NCBI GenBank assembly: GCA_945870155.1
Contig: CAMBSB010000022.1
Coordinates: forward strand, 1-47,790
Length of the DNA stretch: 47,790 nucleotides
DNA from: Paludibacter jiangxiensis
GTDB taxonomy: Bacteria > Bacteroidota > Bacteroidia > Bacteroidales > Paludibacteraceae
Direction of reading: 5' to 3'
The notes beneath the pieces were generated by a model. That model worked only from the letters and a program-made list of their open reading frames with translations. It ran no database searches and had not been told where the DNA came from. Of this stretch, positions 35,044-44,263 are shown piece after piece. How positions within the stretch are numbered: position 1 is the stretch's first letter; the number at the start of each line of letters is the position of its first letter. The position numbers and the translations under genes were made by a program.

Positions 35044-37455
35044 ATGCATGTTAATATCATAAAGTCCCAAATTACAAAAATACTGGGTGCATTAATTGTT
35101 ATTATATTAACATCAATATCAACATATTCCCAAGAAACACTTATTGTTGGACAAGTTTTTAGTTCAACAGATAAAAGCCCCATACCCAATGTAAATATTT
35201 ATTTTAAAAACACCCAAATTGGAACAAAAACCAACGATGAGGGTTTTTTTATGATACGTACTTATGATAAAGTAAATTCATTGGTGTTTTCATGCATTGG
35301 CTATAAGACTAAAGATATTAAAATTAAAAGCGGGCAAAGCCTTGGTTTACAAATGGAATTAACTGAGGAAAACACGCTATTGGAAGAAGTTTTTGTTATT
35401 CCGGGCGCTAATCCTGCTTTAGATTTAATGAAAAAAATTCGTTTGATGAAAGCAGCAAACGACCAGAGCAATCAACCCAACTTTTACTCGGACCGAACAG
35501 AACAGAATTTGGTATTGCTCGGAAAATTGAATCAAAAAACTATAAATAAACGTATTTTTAATCAGCTAACCAGTGCTTCTGTTTCCGAAAATGATACCAG
35601 TCTTACAATTCCACTTTATATGTCGGAAAACAAGGTTCTTTATGAGAAAAAACAAATAACCGAATTAAACAAAAACACTTTTAACACGGATAAAAGCACT
35701 GAAAAAATTGTTGTTAATTTATTGGGAAGTCTACAAACCGACCTCAATTTTTATAAAAACACCATTTCAATATTGGGGAAAAGCATTATTAGTCCATTAT
35801 CCGATATGGGGAATGTATATTACAAGTTTTATTTGGCCGATAGTGTTATATACGAAAAAAGAAAAGCTTATAAAATCCATTTTTGGTCGAAAAATCTTAA
35901 GAATCTAGCTTTTAATGGCTCCATGATGATAGACTCGCTAACACTTGCACTGATACAGATTGATGCTTACCTACCACCACAAGCCAATCTGAATTATATT
36001 CATAATCTTCAATTTTCGCAAAATTTCAAGTTAATAAATTCTCAACTCTGGTCATTCAATAGCGAACAAATGACTTTAAATATGAATTATGATTTGTTTT
36101 CTGATAGCTTAGGCATGAATCCCGATGTATTTATAAAGCGTTCACTCAGAATTAATTTAAATGAGAATAATATTGATTCCTTAACATTGTTTGCCAATTC
36201 GCAATATAAAACCAGTACGCTAAATACCCAAATAAAAACCCTGAATGAAACACCTATATTAAAAACAGCCAAATGGCTTGCTGATGTGATTTTGACAGGA
36301 TATATGCAAATTGGAAAATTGGATATTGGAAAAATTCAGAGTATCATTCGAACAACAGAGGTCGAAGGTCTCAGAGTATCCTTACCTTTTAAAACAAATG
36401 AACACTTATGGAAAAATCTATCAATGGGTGGTCATATTGCTTATGGAACAAACAACAAACAAGTCCATTATTCAGGGCAAATACAATACAAGTTACCAAC
36501 CGTAAATAGAAAATTATTGTCAATTAGTTATTTTAATGATTACAGGTCTAGTTTTTATGATGAAAATAATTTTTTAGCCCGTGAAAATCCTCTTGTATCT
36601 GAAGATGAAGACATTACGGGTACAATCATTGCTCTTCGGTCGGCAAATAATTTAAGTAGAAGAAAAGAGTTTTCATCTAGCTTTTTAATTGATTGGAATT
36701 CAAATATTGAATCAAATATATCGTTTAGAAACAATGAGTTATCATCAAGTTTAACATTACCATTTTCAAAGAATGGAGTTAGTTTTGATCATTTTAATCA
36801 GCAATCGTTTACTATCTCGACCCGATTTTCAAATAACGAAAAAGTGTATGATGATTATATGCAACGCATTTATATTTCAAACACAAAACCTGTTTTTTAT
36901 GCCATACTCGAAGGTGGCCGTTATAATATTGCAAATGAAAAGGCTAATTATGGAAAAATCAGAACAATAGTTAAGCAGAAATTAAAATTTGATTTTGGAT
37001 CAATGTATTATTCAGTTGAAGGTGGTTTAATCCTTGGTAAAGTACCTTATCCATTGCTTAGCATACCAACAGGATCCGCAACAATAGCGTATAGCCATAA
37101 TCAATTTGGCATGATGAAATTATATGAATTTGCTTCAGATAAATACTTGTCTTTACATAGTGAAATTAATTTAAACGGAATTGTGCTGAACCAAATTCCT
37201 TTAATCAACAGACTGAATTTACGTGAAATGTTTAGTTTCAAAATGTTTTATGGAACTTACAATACTTCACATAATCAAGTACTTGATATGCCAATATTTT
37301 CGCAAACTATTTCGAAACCTTATATGGAGATTGGTGTTGGATTTAGTAATATATTTAGGTTATTCACTTTACAATCAGTTTGGCGACTTTGTGATACAAC
37401 TCGTCCTGATGATTATAAATGGGGAATAAGATCGAGCATACAAGTAAGTTTTTAA
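35044..37455 (+). CDS. DUF5686/carboxypeptidase-like regulatory domain outer-membrane protein
   Basis: The product has a signal region (about residues 10-30) and a carboxypeptidase-regulatory-like (CarbopepD_reg_2) domain (about 35-115: VGQVFSSTDKSPIPNVNIYFKN, then IGTKTNDEGFF). A long strand-rich DUF5686-type region and C-terminal barrel follow. There is no TonB-dependent-receptor plug, so it is not a SusC. Function is unknown; the family is abundant in Bacteroidota outer membranes. Start ATG 35044 is chosen over a TTG 15 bases upstream. Confidence 0.85.
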   Translation: MHVNIIKSQITKILGALIVIILTSISTYSQETLIVGQVFSSTDKSPIPNVNIYFKNTQIGTKTNDEGFFMIRTYDKVNSLVFSCIGYKTKDIKIKSGQSLGLQMELTEENTLLEEVFVIPGANPALDLMKKIRLMKAANDQSNQPNFYSDRTEQNLVLLGKLNQKTINKRIFNQLTSASVSENDTSLTIPLYMSENKVLYEKKQITELNKNTFNTDKSTEKIVVNLLGSLQTDLNFYKNTISILGKSIISPLSDMGNVYYKFYLADSVIYEKRKAYKIHFWSKNLKNLAFNGSMMIDSLTLALIQIDAYLPPQANLNYIHNLQFSQNFKLINSQLWSFNSEQMTLNMNYDLFSDSLGMNPDVFIKRSLRINLNENNIDSLTLFANSQYKTSTLNTQIKTLNETPILKTAKWLADVILTGYMQIGKLDIGKIQSIIRTTEVEGLRVSLPFKTNEHLWKNLSMGGHIAYGTNNKQVHYSGQIQYKLPTVNRKLLSISYFNDYRSSFYDENNFLARENPLVSEDEDITGTIIALRSANNLSRRKEFSSSFLIDWNSNIESNISFRNNELSSSLTLPFSKNGVSFDHFNQQSFTISTRFSNNEKVYDDYMQRIYISNTKPVFYAILEGGRYNIANEKANYGKIRTIVKQKLKFDFGSMYYSVEGGLILGKVPYPLLSIPTGSATIAYSHNQFGMMKLYEFASDKYLSLHSEINLNGIVLNQIPLINRLNLREMFSFKMFYGTYNTSHNQVLDMPIFSQTISKPYMEIGVGFSNIFRLFTLQSVWRLCDTTRPDDYKWGIRSSIQVSF

Positions 37456-37507
37456 AAGGATTTTACAAAAACCTTACTCTGAGTTTTTCTGAATAAATAT
37501 CTTATTC

Positions 37508-37515
37508 TATCTTTG
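37508..37515 (+). promoter_or_regulatory. Promoter -7 element for the proC cluster
   Basis: TATCTTTG fits TAnnTTTG about 100 bases before the proC ATG. A TTG at ideal spacing is not present. Confidence 0.45.
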
Positions 37516-37615
37516 TGATTAATATTTGTAATATATTGTTGAAAATCGCTTAAATAGTTAGAGTTTTAAATACTCAGTAGTTCATTTTTATGAAACAAAA
37601 TTAAAAATTAAAATC

Positions 37616-38416
37616 ATGGAAAGTTCAAATTTAAAAATTGCCATTATTGGTGTAGGCAACATGGGAGGAGCAATCGCCCGTGGTTTATCAAAAGGAACGC
37701 TTGTACAATCGAATAATATTTTTGTAAGTGATGTTTCACAACCCAATTTGTACGCATTAAATGCATTCGACCCACAAATAAATGTAAGTAATGCCAATAT
37801 TGAAATAGTTAAGGAAGTTGATATTATAATTATTGCCGTAAAACCTTGGTTAGTTGAAATAATTGTCGACGAAATTGAAAAGAAAATTGATTATAAAAAA
37901 CAAATTATTGTATCCATAGCGGCGGGTGTTGACTTCGCTCGGATGTCCGATTTGTTTGATACAGAGGCTACTATGTTCAGGGTGATACCCAATACAGCCA
38001 TAGAAATAATGCAAAGTGTTTCAATTATTTCTTCTCACAAAGCATCCAAAGAACAGGAAAATCTTGTAGTTTCACTTTTTGGTGAACTTGGCAAAACATT
38101 TCTTGTTCCTGAAAGCCAGCTCAATGCATATATGTCCTTGTCTTCGTGTGGTATAGCTTATGCATTTAGATACGTACGTGCAGCCATGGAAGGTGGTGTG
38201 GAAATGGGCATCTATCCAAATACTGCCAAAGAAGTGGTGATTCAAACCTTACGTGGTGCCATTGAATTGCTTGAGGCGAACGAATCGCACCCCGAAGTTG
38301 AAATAGATAAAGTTACTACGCCCGGCGGAATTACCATAAAAGGCTTAAACGAAATGGAAGCCAATGGTTTTACAAATGCCGTGATAAAAGGTTTAAAAGC
38401 TTCACATCTAAAATAA
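37616..38416 (+). CDS. proC: Pyrroline-5-carboxylate reductase
   Basis: ProC catalyses the last step of proline synthesis, NAD(P)H reduction of pyrroline-5-carboxylate. The 266-residue product has the nucleotide-binding IGVGNMGGAIARGL at the N-terminus and FRVIPNTAIEIMQS near residue 123. The C-terminal dimer domain has SSCGIAYAFRYVRAAMEGGVEMG and VTTPGGITIKGLNEME. The usual proline-rich variant MPNTP reads IPNTA here. It leads a tight cluster with the next three genes. Confidence 0.93.
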   Translation: MESSNLKIAIIGVGNMGGAIARGLSKGTLVQSNNIFVSDVSQPNLYALNAFDPQINVSNANIEIVKEVDIIIIAVKPWLVEIIVDEIEKKIDYKKQIIVSIAAGVDFARMSDLFDTEATMFRVIPNTAIEIMQSVSIISSHKASKEQENLVVSLFGELGKTFLVPESQLNAYMSLSSCGIAYAFRYVRAAMEGGVEMGIYPNTAKEVVIQTLRGAIELLEANESHPEVEIDKVTTPGGITIKGLNEMEANGFTNAVIKGLKASHLK

Positions 38417-38452
38417 TATGGATTTAAAGGTTTTTGCAAATCTAACATCAGA

Positions 38453-39001
38453 ATGAATACACAAATCAAACAAATTGCCCAACGATTAAGTGGTTTACGC
38501 GATGCGTTAAATCTCACAATTGCTCAAGCTGCCGAAAAATGTGAAGTATCAGAAGCTGATTATGCACGTTTTGAATCCGGCACATCGGATATTCCCATGA
38601 GTTTTATTTGCAATATTGCTCAAACTTTCAATATCGAAACTAGCGCGCTAATCTCGGGCACTGACCCACATTCATTGGGATATTTTGTTACACGTAAAGG
38701 TACAGGAACTTCTGTTGAACGCACAAAAGCATATAAATATCATGCTTTGGCTGCCGGCTTTCGACATGCTATGGTAGAACCTTTTGAAGTTACTGTGGAA
38801 CACAATAATCAGGCAATTCAATTAAATTCGCATCATGGACAAGAATTTGTTTTTGTTATTAATGGAACATTGCTGATCAATATTGCCGGTTCTGATATAG
38901 TTTTAAATGAGGGGGATTCAATTTATTTTGATGCTTCTAAACCACATGGAATGAATGCTATAATGGGCGAAAGCGTGAAATTTATTGCAGTAATTGTATA
39001 G
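38453..39001 (+). CDS. XRE-family regulator with C-terminal cupin domain
   Basis: The 182-residue product has an N-terminal helix-turn-helix (about residues 5-65; LNLTIAQAAEKCEVSEADYARFE) and a C-terminal cupin fold (about 105-180) with GQEFVFVINGTLLINI and SIYFDASKPHGMNAI. The cupin probably binds a small ligand or metal. The gene sits 36 bases after proC and 51 bases before the acyl-CoA synthetase gene, which suggests it controls that synthetase. This is inference from adjacency. Confidence 0.9.
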   Translation: MNTQIKQIAQRLSGLRDALNLTIAQAAEKCEVSEADYARFESGTSDIPMSFICNIAQTFNIETSALISGTDPHSLGYFVTRKGTGTSVERTKAYKYHALAAGFRHAMVEPFEVTVEHNNQAIQLNSHHGQEFVFVINGTLLINIAGSDIVLNEGDSIYFDASKPHGMNAIMGESVKFIAVIV

Positions 39002-39052
39002 TTAATGTGTTCATAATCATTTTGTTTTACAAAAAGCACCAATCATATATTT

Positions 39053-40723
39053 ATGTTAGAAAAATATCTACAGCAAACCGAATTTTCAGATTTTACCGAT
39101 TTTACTTCAAACTATAAGCTTATAGTCCCCGATAATTTCAATTTTGGATTTGATGTAGTTGATGCCTGGGCTGAAAAGGAACCAAATAAAAAAGCCTTGC
39201 TTTGGACAAATGACCATGGAGAATGCCGTGAATTTACTTTTGGTGAAATTAAACAGTATACCGACCAAACTGCATCGTATTTTCAGAGTTTGGGGATTAA
39301 AAAAGGTGATATTGTTATGGTTATTCTTAAACGAAGGTTTGAGTTTTGGTTTTCGATTATTGCATTGCATAAAATTGGAGCAATAATAATACCAGCAACA
39401 CATTTACTTACAAAAAAAGACTTAATTTACAGGAATAATGCTGCCGATATCAAAGCCATTGTAGCCGTAGGCGAAGAATTGATTATCAAACACATAAACG
39501 ACTCAATGCCCGAATCGCCAACAGTTGAATTGTTGATTTCTGTTGGACCAATAGTTCCCGAAACTTGGCTCGATTTTCACAAAGGAATTACGGAAGCTGC
39601 TCCATTTACAAAAATTGAAAAAATTACGGATAACGATGATACACTTATAATTAGCTTTACTTCAGGTACTACCGGAAATCCTAAAATGGTTAAGCTCGAT
39701 TGTGTTTATCCTTTAGCGCATATAGTAACTGCAAAATATTGGCACAATTTACATGAAAATAGTTTGCATCTCACCATTGCCGATACGGGTTGGCTAAAAG
39801 CAGTTTGGGGTAAACTTTACGGTCAATGGATAGTTGGTGCATGTGTTTTTGTTTACGACCATGAGAAGTTTACACCGGCTACTATGCTTGAAATGATTCA
39901 GAAATACAGAATTACATCGCTTTGCGCGCCTCCTACCATATTTCGTTTCCTGATACGGGAGAATATTGAACATTATGATTTATCTTCTTTGGAGTATTGC
40001 ACTATTGCAGGCGAAGCGCTAAACCCATCGGTTTATAATCAGTTTTTAAAACTTACAGGAGTACAGTTAAAGGAAGGATACGGTCAAAGCGAAACAACAT
40101 TAAGTATTTTCACTTCACCCTGGACTGAACCAAAACCCGGTTCGATGGGATTACCGAATCCACATTATGATATTGATTTGTTAACTCCTGATGGGCGTTC
40201 GGCCGAAGCCGGTGAGCAAGGACAAATAGTTATTCGTACTGATAAACGTTACCCTGAAGGTTTGTTTAAAGGTTATCATCGCAACGATGAATTAACAAAC
40301 GAAGCTTGGCACGATAATATTTACAATACAGGTGATGTGGCTTGGCGTGACGAAGATGGTTATTTCTGGTTTGTAGGACGTGCTGACGATGTTATCAAAA
40401 GCTCCGGTTATCGCATTGGCCCATTTGAAGTAGAAAGTGCGTTGATGACTCATCCTGCCATAGTGGAATGTGCTGTAACAGGCATACCCGACGAAATTCG
40501 CGGACAAATAGTGAAAGCCACAGTTATCTTATCAAAAGAGTACAAGGATAGAGCAAATCATCATTTAGTTCACGAAATTCAAGAGCATGTCAAATCGGTA
40601 ACAGCTCCTTATAAGTATCCCAGAATCATTGAGTTTGTAAATGAATTGCCTAAAACTATCAGTGGAAAAATTAGAAGAACAGAAATAAGAGAAAAAGATA
40701 AAAATGCCAATGTTTCAATTTAA
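39053..40723 (+). CDS. AMP-forming acyl-CoA synthetase
   Basis: This adenylate-forming enzyme activates a carboxylic acid with ATP and CoA. The 556-residue product has the P-loop ISFTSGTTGNPKMV, GYGQSETT, NTGDVAWRDEDGYFWFVGRADDVIKSSGYRIGP in part (key residues Asp and Arg in VGRADDVIK), and the catalytic lysine in TISGKIRR. Length and motifs fit the medium-chain or acetate-related class rather than long-chain FadD. Substrate is unknown. It is paired with an XRE-cupin regulator upstream. Confidence 0.9.
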   Translation: MLEKYLQQTEFSDFTDFTSNYKLIVPDNFNFGFDVVDAWAEKEPNKKALLWTNDHGECREFTFGEIKQYTDQTASYFQSLGIKKGDIVMVILKRRFEFWFSIIALHKIGAIIIPATHLLTKKDLIYRNNAADIKAIVAVGEELIIKHINDSMPESPTVELLISVGPIVPETWLDFHKGITEAAPFTKIEKITDNDDTLIISFTSGTTGNPKMVKLDCVYPLAHIVTAKYWHNLHENSLHLTIADTGWLKAVWGKLYGQWIVGACVFVYDHEKFTPATMLEMIQKYRITSLCAPPTIFRFLIRENIEHYDLSSLEYCTIAGEALNPSVYNQFLKLTGVQLKEGYGQSETTLSIFTSPWTEPKPGSMGLPNPHYDIDLLTPDGRSAEAGEQGQIVIRTDKRYPEGLFKGYHRNDELTNEAWHDNIYNTGDVAWRDEDGYFWFVGRADDVIKSSGYRIGPFEVESALMTHPAIVECAVTGIPDEIRGQIVKATVILSKEYKDRANHHLVHEIQEHVKSVTAPYKYPRIIEFVNELPKTISGKIRRTEIREKDKNANVSI

Positions 40724-40747
40724 AATAATTCAGTAAAAAATATAAAA

Positions 40748-41401
40748 ATGAATATTATCAACCTCTCTGAGAACAATTCAATTCTCAATCATTATTTAAA
40801 AGAAATCCGTTCAGTAGAAATTCAAGCTGATTCAATGCGATTCAGACGAAACATGGAACGGATAGGTGAAATTATGGCTTACGAAATAAGTAAAACCATG
40901 CATTTTGTAACTGAAGATATCCAAACTCCTTTGGGAATAGCTCCAACAAATGTGATTGATGAGAAAATTGTGATTTCTACCATTTTACGTGCAGGATTAC
41001 CTTTTCACACCGGCTTTTTAAGCTATTTCGACAAGGCAGAAAATGCATTTGTTTCGGCTTATCGCAAATATAAAGATGCTTTGAAATTTGATATCTACAT
41101 CGAATACATTGCTTCGCCTGATATTAGCGGTAAAACATTGATAATCACTGATCCAATGTTGGCTACAGGTAGTTCAATGGAATTAGCTTACGGGGCTTTA
41201 CTTACAAAAGGAAAACCGGCTCATATTCATATTGCAACAGTTATTGCCAGTCAGCAAGCTATAGATTATGTAGCTTCTCATTTCCCTGAAACGATAACAA
41301 CCGTTTGGACTGCATGCATTGACCCAATTCTCAATGATCATTCCTATATTGTGCCCGGAATTGGTGATGCAGGTGATTTAGCTTTTGGGGAGAAACTTTA
41401 A
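40748..41401 (+). CDS. upp: Uracil phosphoribosyltransferase
   Basis: The enzyme forms UMP from uracil and PRPP in pyrimidine salvage. The 217-residue product has the PRPP-binding loop IITDPMLATGSSMELAY, STILRAGLPFHTGFLSYF for the uracil side, and the C-terminal segment VPGIGDAGDLAFGE. It starts 24 bases after the acyl-CoA synthetase stop, so it is likely the last gene of that transcript. Confidence 0.93.
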   Translation: MNIINLSENNSILNHYLKEIRSVEIQADSMRFRRNMERIGEIMAYEISKTMHFVTEDIQTPLGIAPTNVIDEKIVISTILRAGLPFHTGFLSYFDKAENAFVSAYRKYKDALKFDIYIEYIASPDISGKTLIITDPMLATGSSMELAYGALLTKGKPAHIHIATVIASQQAIDYVASHFPETITTVWTACIDPILNDHSYIVPGIGDAGDLAFGEKL

Positions 41402-41603
41402 AGATATTAGGCTTTAAAATATTATACTACATTTCAATCTTTTTTACTTTTCTTGAAAAATCAGATTTATTACAGGATGCATAATTAATCACACTATTAG
41501 CAAACTGAGTGAATCTTGCTTTCTTCTTAAAAATTATGATTGATGCAATTAATTTATTTAATAAATATTTTTATATTTATATATTTTATTAAAATTTTAT
41601 TTA

Positions 41604-41611
41604 TATATTTG
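41604..41611 (+). promoter_or_regulatory. Promoter -7 element for the structured RNA gene
   Basis: TATATTTG fits TAnnTTTG, set in a very AT-rich stretch (about 41540-41610). No TTG is at the expected -33 position. Initiation would be near 41617. Confidence 0.5.
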
Positions 41612-41616
41612 CAACT

Positions 41617-41832
41617 CATTAAATACTCTCGTCCGCTAAATTAATAGCGGCATTACATATTATCAAAAGCGTTAGCTTTTATTTCAGTTCCAGAAACATC
41701 GACACTTTTTTGAACTAGAAGAAATAAGTTAGTAAACGCCTGCGCCAAACGGCGTGGGCTTTAACTTATTATTCTAGTTAGGCAGTCGATGGCCTCTGGA
41801 GCGTGATACAGTTAGAGTACCACGCTTTTTTT
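41617..41832 (+). ncRNA. Structured non-coding RNA, about 215 nt, family not identified
   Basis: This intergenic stretch has no ORF but a dense set of helices. There are two 5' hairpins (CCGCTA / TAGCGG at 41633-41650; AAAAGC / GCTTTT at 41665-41680). A long interrupted stem-loop follows from 41690 to 41799: CCAGA with TCTGG, CATCGAC with GTCGATG, AACTAGAA with TTCTAGTT, AATAAGTT with AACTTATT, and an apical 9-bp stem GCCTGCGCC / GGCGTGGGC with loop AAAC. A terminator with T run closes the gene (41800-41832). A long rod with internal bubbles recalls 6S RNA, but the identity is a guess. A leader role for the gene at 42043 is less likely, since the terminator lies over 200 bases before it. Confidence 0.65.
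41800..41832 (+). terminator. Terminator of the structured RNA gene
   Basis: AGCGTG (41800-41805) pairs with CACGCT (41821-41826), extended past one mismatch by TAC / GTA (41807-41809 with 41817-41819), then a run of eight T. Confidence 0.8.
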
Positions 41833-41857
41833 ATGCGCAAAAATTAAAAAAAATTAT

Positions 41858-41885
41858 AGCGGCAGCCGAAAAGCTTATGAGTAGG
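41858..41885 (+). repeat. 28-bp flanking repeat, left copy
   Basis: Starts AGCGGCAGCCGAAAAG and ends ATGAGTAGG. It differs from the copy at 44264-44291 at three of 28 positions and has the same orientation. It lies 25 bases after the ncRNA terminator and 157 bases before the leucine-rich-repeat gene. Confidence 0.7.
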
Positions 41886-42042
41886 CACAGATTAGAAAAA
41901 CAACATGGAAGATTTATTAAATCATTTGTGAACTAAATCGATTTTTCTTTTTGGTTTATTTTAAAATCAAAAATATTAGATAAAAACAATTGATGAGTAT
42001 AGTTAAAGCATTTTTAATCAGACAAATATAAATTTTAAATTT

Positions 42043-44184
42043 ATGAAACAAGTATTTATAACAGTATTATTCTTTTTCTTTCTTTTCAATCTACAAGCTA
42101 AATCCATAATTACAATTGGGGGAATAAACTATTATGAAACAGGAATATTAAAAGTGGGTGTTGCACGAGGTCAATACAGTGGGAATTTAACTATTCCTTC
42201 AAGTATTGTTTTTTCAGAAGTAACTTTTTCTGTCACATCAATCGCAGACTCAGCATTTTATGAATGTTCTGGTCTAAATGCAATATCTATTCCTAATACG
42301 ATTACTTCAATAGGAAAATTAGCATTTTATAGTTGTATAGGCTTAACTTCCATCTCAATACCGAATACAATTAATGTAATTTTAGATAGAACCTTTTATA
42401 GTTGTACCAATTTAACATCAATAATAATACCTAATACAGTAGTTTCAATTGGTAGTTATGCATTTGAATCCTGTCTTAATCTAACATCAATTACGATACC
42501 AAATTCAGTAGTTTCAATTGGTAATTATGCATTTCAATCTTGTAGCAATCTATCATTAATAAATATACCAAGTTCTGTAATTTCAATAGGGTCAAGTGCT
42601 TTTAAATATACTAAATGGCTTAACAATCAAGCTGATGGTGTAATTTATATTAATAGTGTATTATATGTTTATAAAGGAGATATGCCATTGAATACTAATA
42701 TAGATGTACAAAGTGGTACAACATTTATTAGTGGATGGGCGTTTCTTAATTGTAGCAACTTAACTTCCATAACAATTCCAAATTCAGTAAAATCTATAGG
42801 GGATGCAACGTTCATAAATTGTATTGGTTTGACTTCTGTTAACATACCTAATTCCGTTACTTCTATAGGAAGTTCAGCATTTTATGGCTGTACAGGTTTG
42901 ACAGCTATTTCATTACCCGGTTCGCTTGTTTCAATTGGTGGAGAAGCATTTAGAAATTGTTCTTCGCTTACTTCTCTAAGTATCCCAGATAAAGTAAATT
43001 TTATTGGAAATGGAATAATTGTGGGATGTAAAAATTTATTTAGTATTTCAATAAACGAATTAAACCAAAACTTTATCTGTTTAAATGGTAGCTTATACAA
43101 TAAAAGTTTAACAAAGGTAATTGCAGTGCCAGCATTGAAAAGTGGTCTTTTGGTGATTCCCTTATCTGTTGACACCATAGTTGATTCCGCATTTTTTGGC
43201 TGTGCAGGATTGACTGCTATTTCAATACCAAATTCAGTTACTTCTATTGGTAGTTCAGCTTTTTATGGCTGTGTAGGATTAACATCTATTAATATTCCCA
43301 ATTCAGTTCTATCAATTAATCGTTATACTTTTGATGGCTGTAAAGGACTGACTGCTGTTACAATACCCAGTTCAGTTACCTCTATTGGTGGTGGAGCTTT
43401 TGCACATTGTACAAGTTTAACTTCAGTTAATATACCCAATTCAGTTCTATCAATAGGTAGTTTTGCTTTTGCACATTGTACAAGTTTAACTTCAGTTATG
43501 ATACCAAACTCGGTAAATTCAATTGAATTAGCTGTATTTTATAATTGTACTGCATTAACATCCATTTTGATTCCGAGTTCAGTAAACATAATTGGAGAGT
43601 CTGCATTCTCCGGATGTACAAGTCTAAAATCAATTTTAATACCAAACTCAGTTAGCAAATTTGAGCAATATACTTTTTTAAACTGCAGCAGTTTAAAAAC
43701 TATTTCGATACCCAATAGTGTTTATTCTATTGGCGATAGAACGTTTAGTGGATGTACTAGTTTAAAATCCATATATGTTCATCGAACTAATCCTATTCCT
43801 TTAAGTTCACTATCCAAGGTCTTTTATAATGTAGATATAAACTCGTGCATACTTTATGTGCCTAAAGGTTCTAGAAACAATTATCTATCTGCTAGTGTGT
43901 GGAATGACTTTGCAAATATTGTTGAATTTGATGCTACATCAATAGACTCAAAAACAATTGCCATTCCAAATATTGCATTTAATGCCACAAACAGAACTCT
44001 TAATATTAAAACGGCAAATATACAAACATTAATTTCAATTTATAATCTAAATGGTGTAGAGTGCTTAAATCAGGTCATGAAATCAGATGGAGCAATTATA
44101 TTAAAATCATTACCAAATGGATTTTACATAGTTAAAGTTATTGCAAACAAAAAAGTATATAGCCAAAAAATTCAATTAACATAA
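42043..44184 (+). CDS. BspA-type leucine-rich repeat surface protein with T9SS signal
   Basis: The 713-residue product has a signal peptide (about residues 1-20). About twenty BspA/LRR_5 repeats of roughly 23 residues follow the pattern IPNSVTSIGxxAFxGCxxLTS (about residues 60-590), interrupted twice by longer segments (about 190-230 and 325-380). The last 80 residues (SIDSKTIAIPN...IYNLNGVECL...GFYIVKVIANKKVYSQKIQL) fit a type A type IX secretion sorting domain, so the protein is probably exported and surface-anchored. BspA-like proteins often bind host or matrix proteins; no target can be read here. Two identical 34-bp DNA stretches at 43396 and 43465 show recent unit duplication. Confidence 0.9.
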   Translation: MKQVFITVLFFFFLFNLQAKSIITIGGINYYETGILKVGVARGQYSGNLTIPSSIVFSEVTFSVTSIADSAFYECSGLNAISIPNTITSIGKLAFYSCIGLTSISIPNTINVILDRTFYSCTNLTSIIIPNTVVSIGSYAFESCLNLTSITIPNSVVSIGNYAFQSCSNLSLINIPSSVISIGSSAFKYTKWLNNQADGVIYINSVLYVYKGDMPLNTNIDVQSGTTFISGWAFLNCSNLTSITIPNSVKSIGDATFINCIGLTSVNIPNSVTSIGSSAFYGCTGLTAISLPGSLVSIGGEAFRNCSSLTSLSIPDKVNFIGNGIIVGCKNLFSISINELNQNFICLNGSLYNKSLTKVIAVPALKSGLLVIPLSVDTIVDSAFFGCAGLTAISIPNSVTSIGSSAFYGCVGLTSINIPNSVLSINRYTFDGCKGLTAVTIPSSVTSIGGGAFAHCTSLTSVNIPNSVLSIGSFAFAHCTSLTSVMIPNSVNSIELAVFYNCTALTSILIPSSVNIIGESAFSGCTSLKSILIPNSVSKFEQYTFLNCSSLKTISIPNSVYSIGDRTFSGCTSLKSIYVHRTNPIPLSSLSKVFYNVDINSCILYVPKGSRNNYLSASVWNDFANIVEFDATSIDSKTIAIPNIAFNATNRTLNIKTANIQTLISIYNLNGVECLNQVMKSDGAIILKSLPNGFYIVKVIANKKVYSQKIQLT

Positions 44185-44263
44185 AAGCATGTCATGATTT
44201 CTAAATCCGTATTGATATTGCAATATATAAAAATGAGTAATCCGAAAATCATGAAGAGTAGGG

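Noticed and set aside
41617-41832. Retron, tmRNA, SRP RNA or CRISPR leader as the identity of the RNA
   Set aside because: No reverse transcriptase or cas genes are nearby, there is no tRNA-like end with tag ORF, and no conserved SRP GGAAG tetraloop region. The helices do not repeat as spacers would.
42882-43178. Minus-strand open frame inside the BspA-type gene
   Set aside because: It arises from the low-complexity repeats; the plus-strand frame has the signal peptide, LRR pattern and sorting domain.
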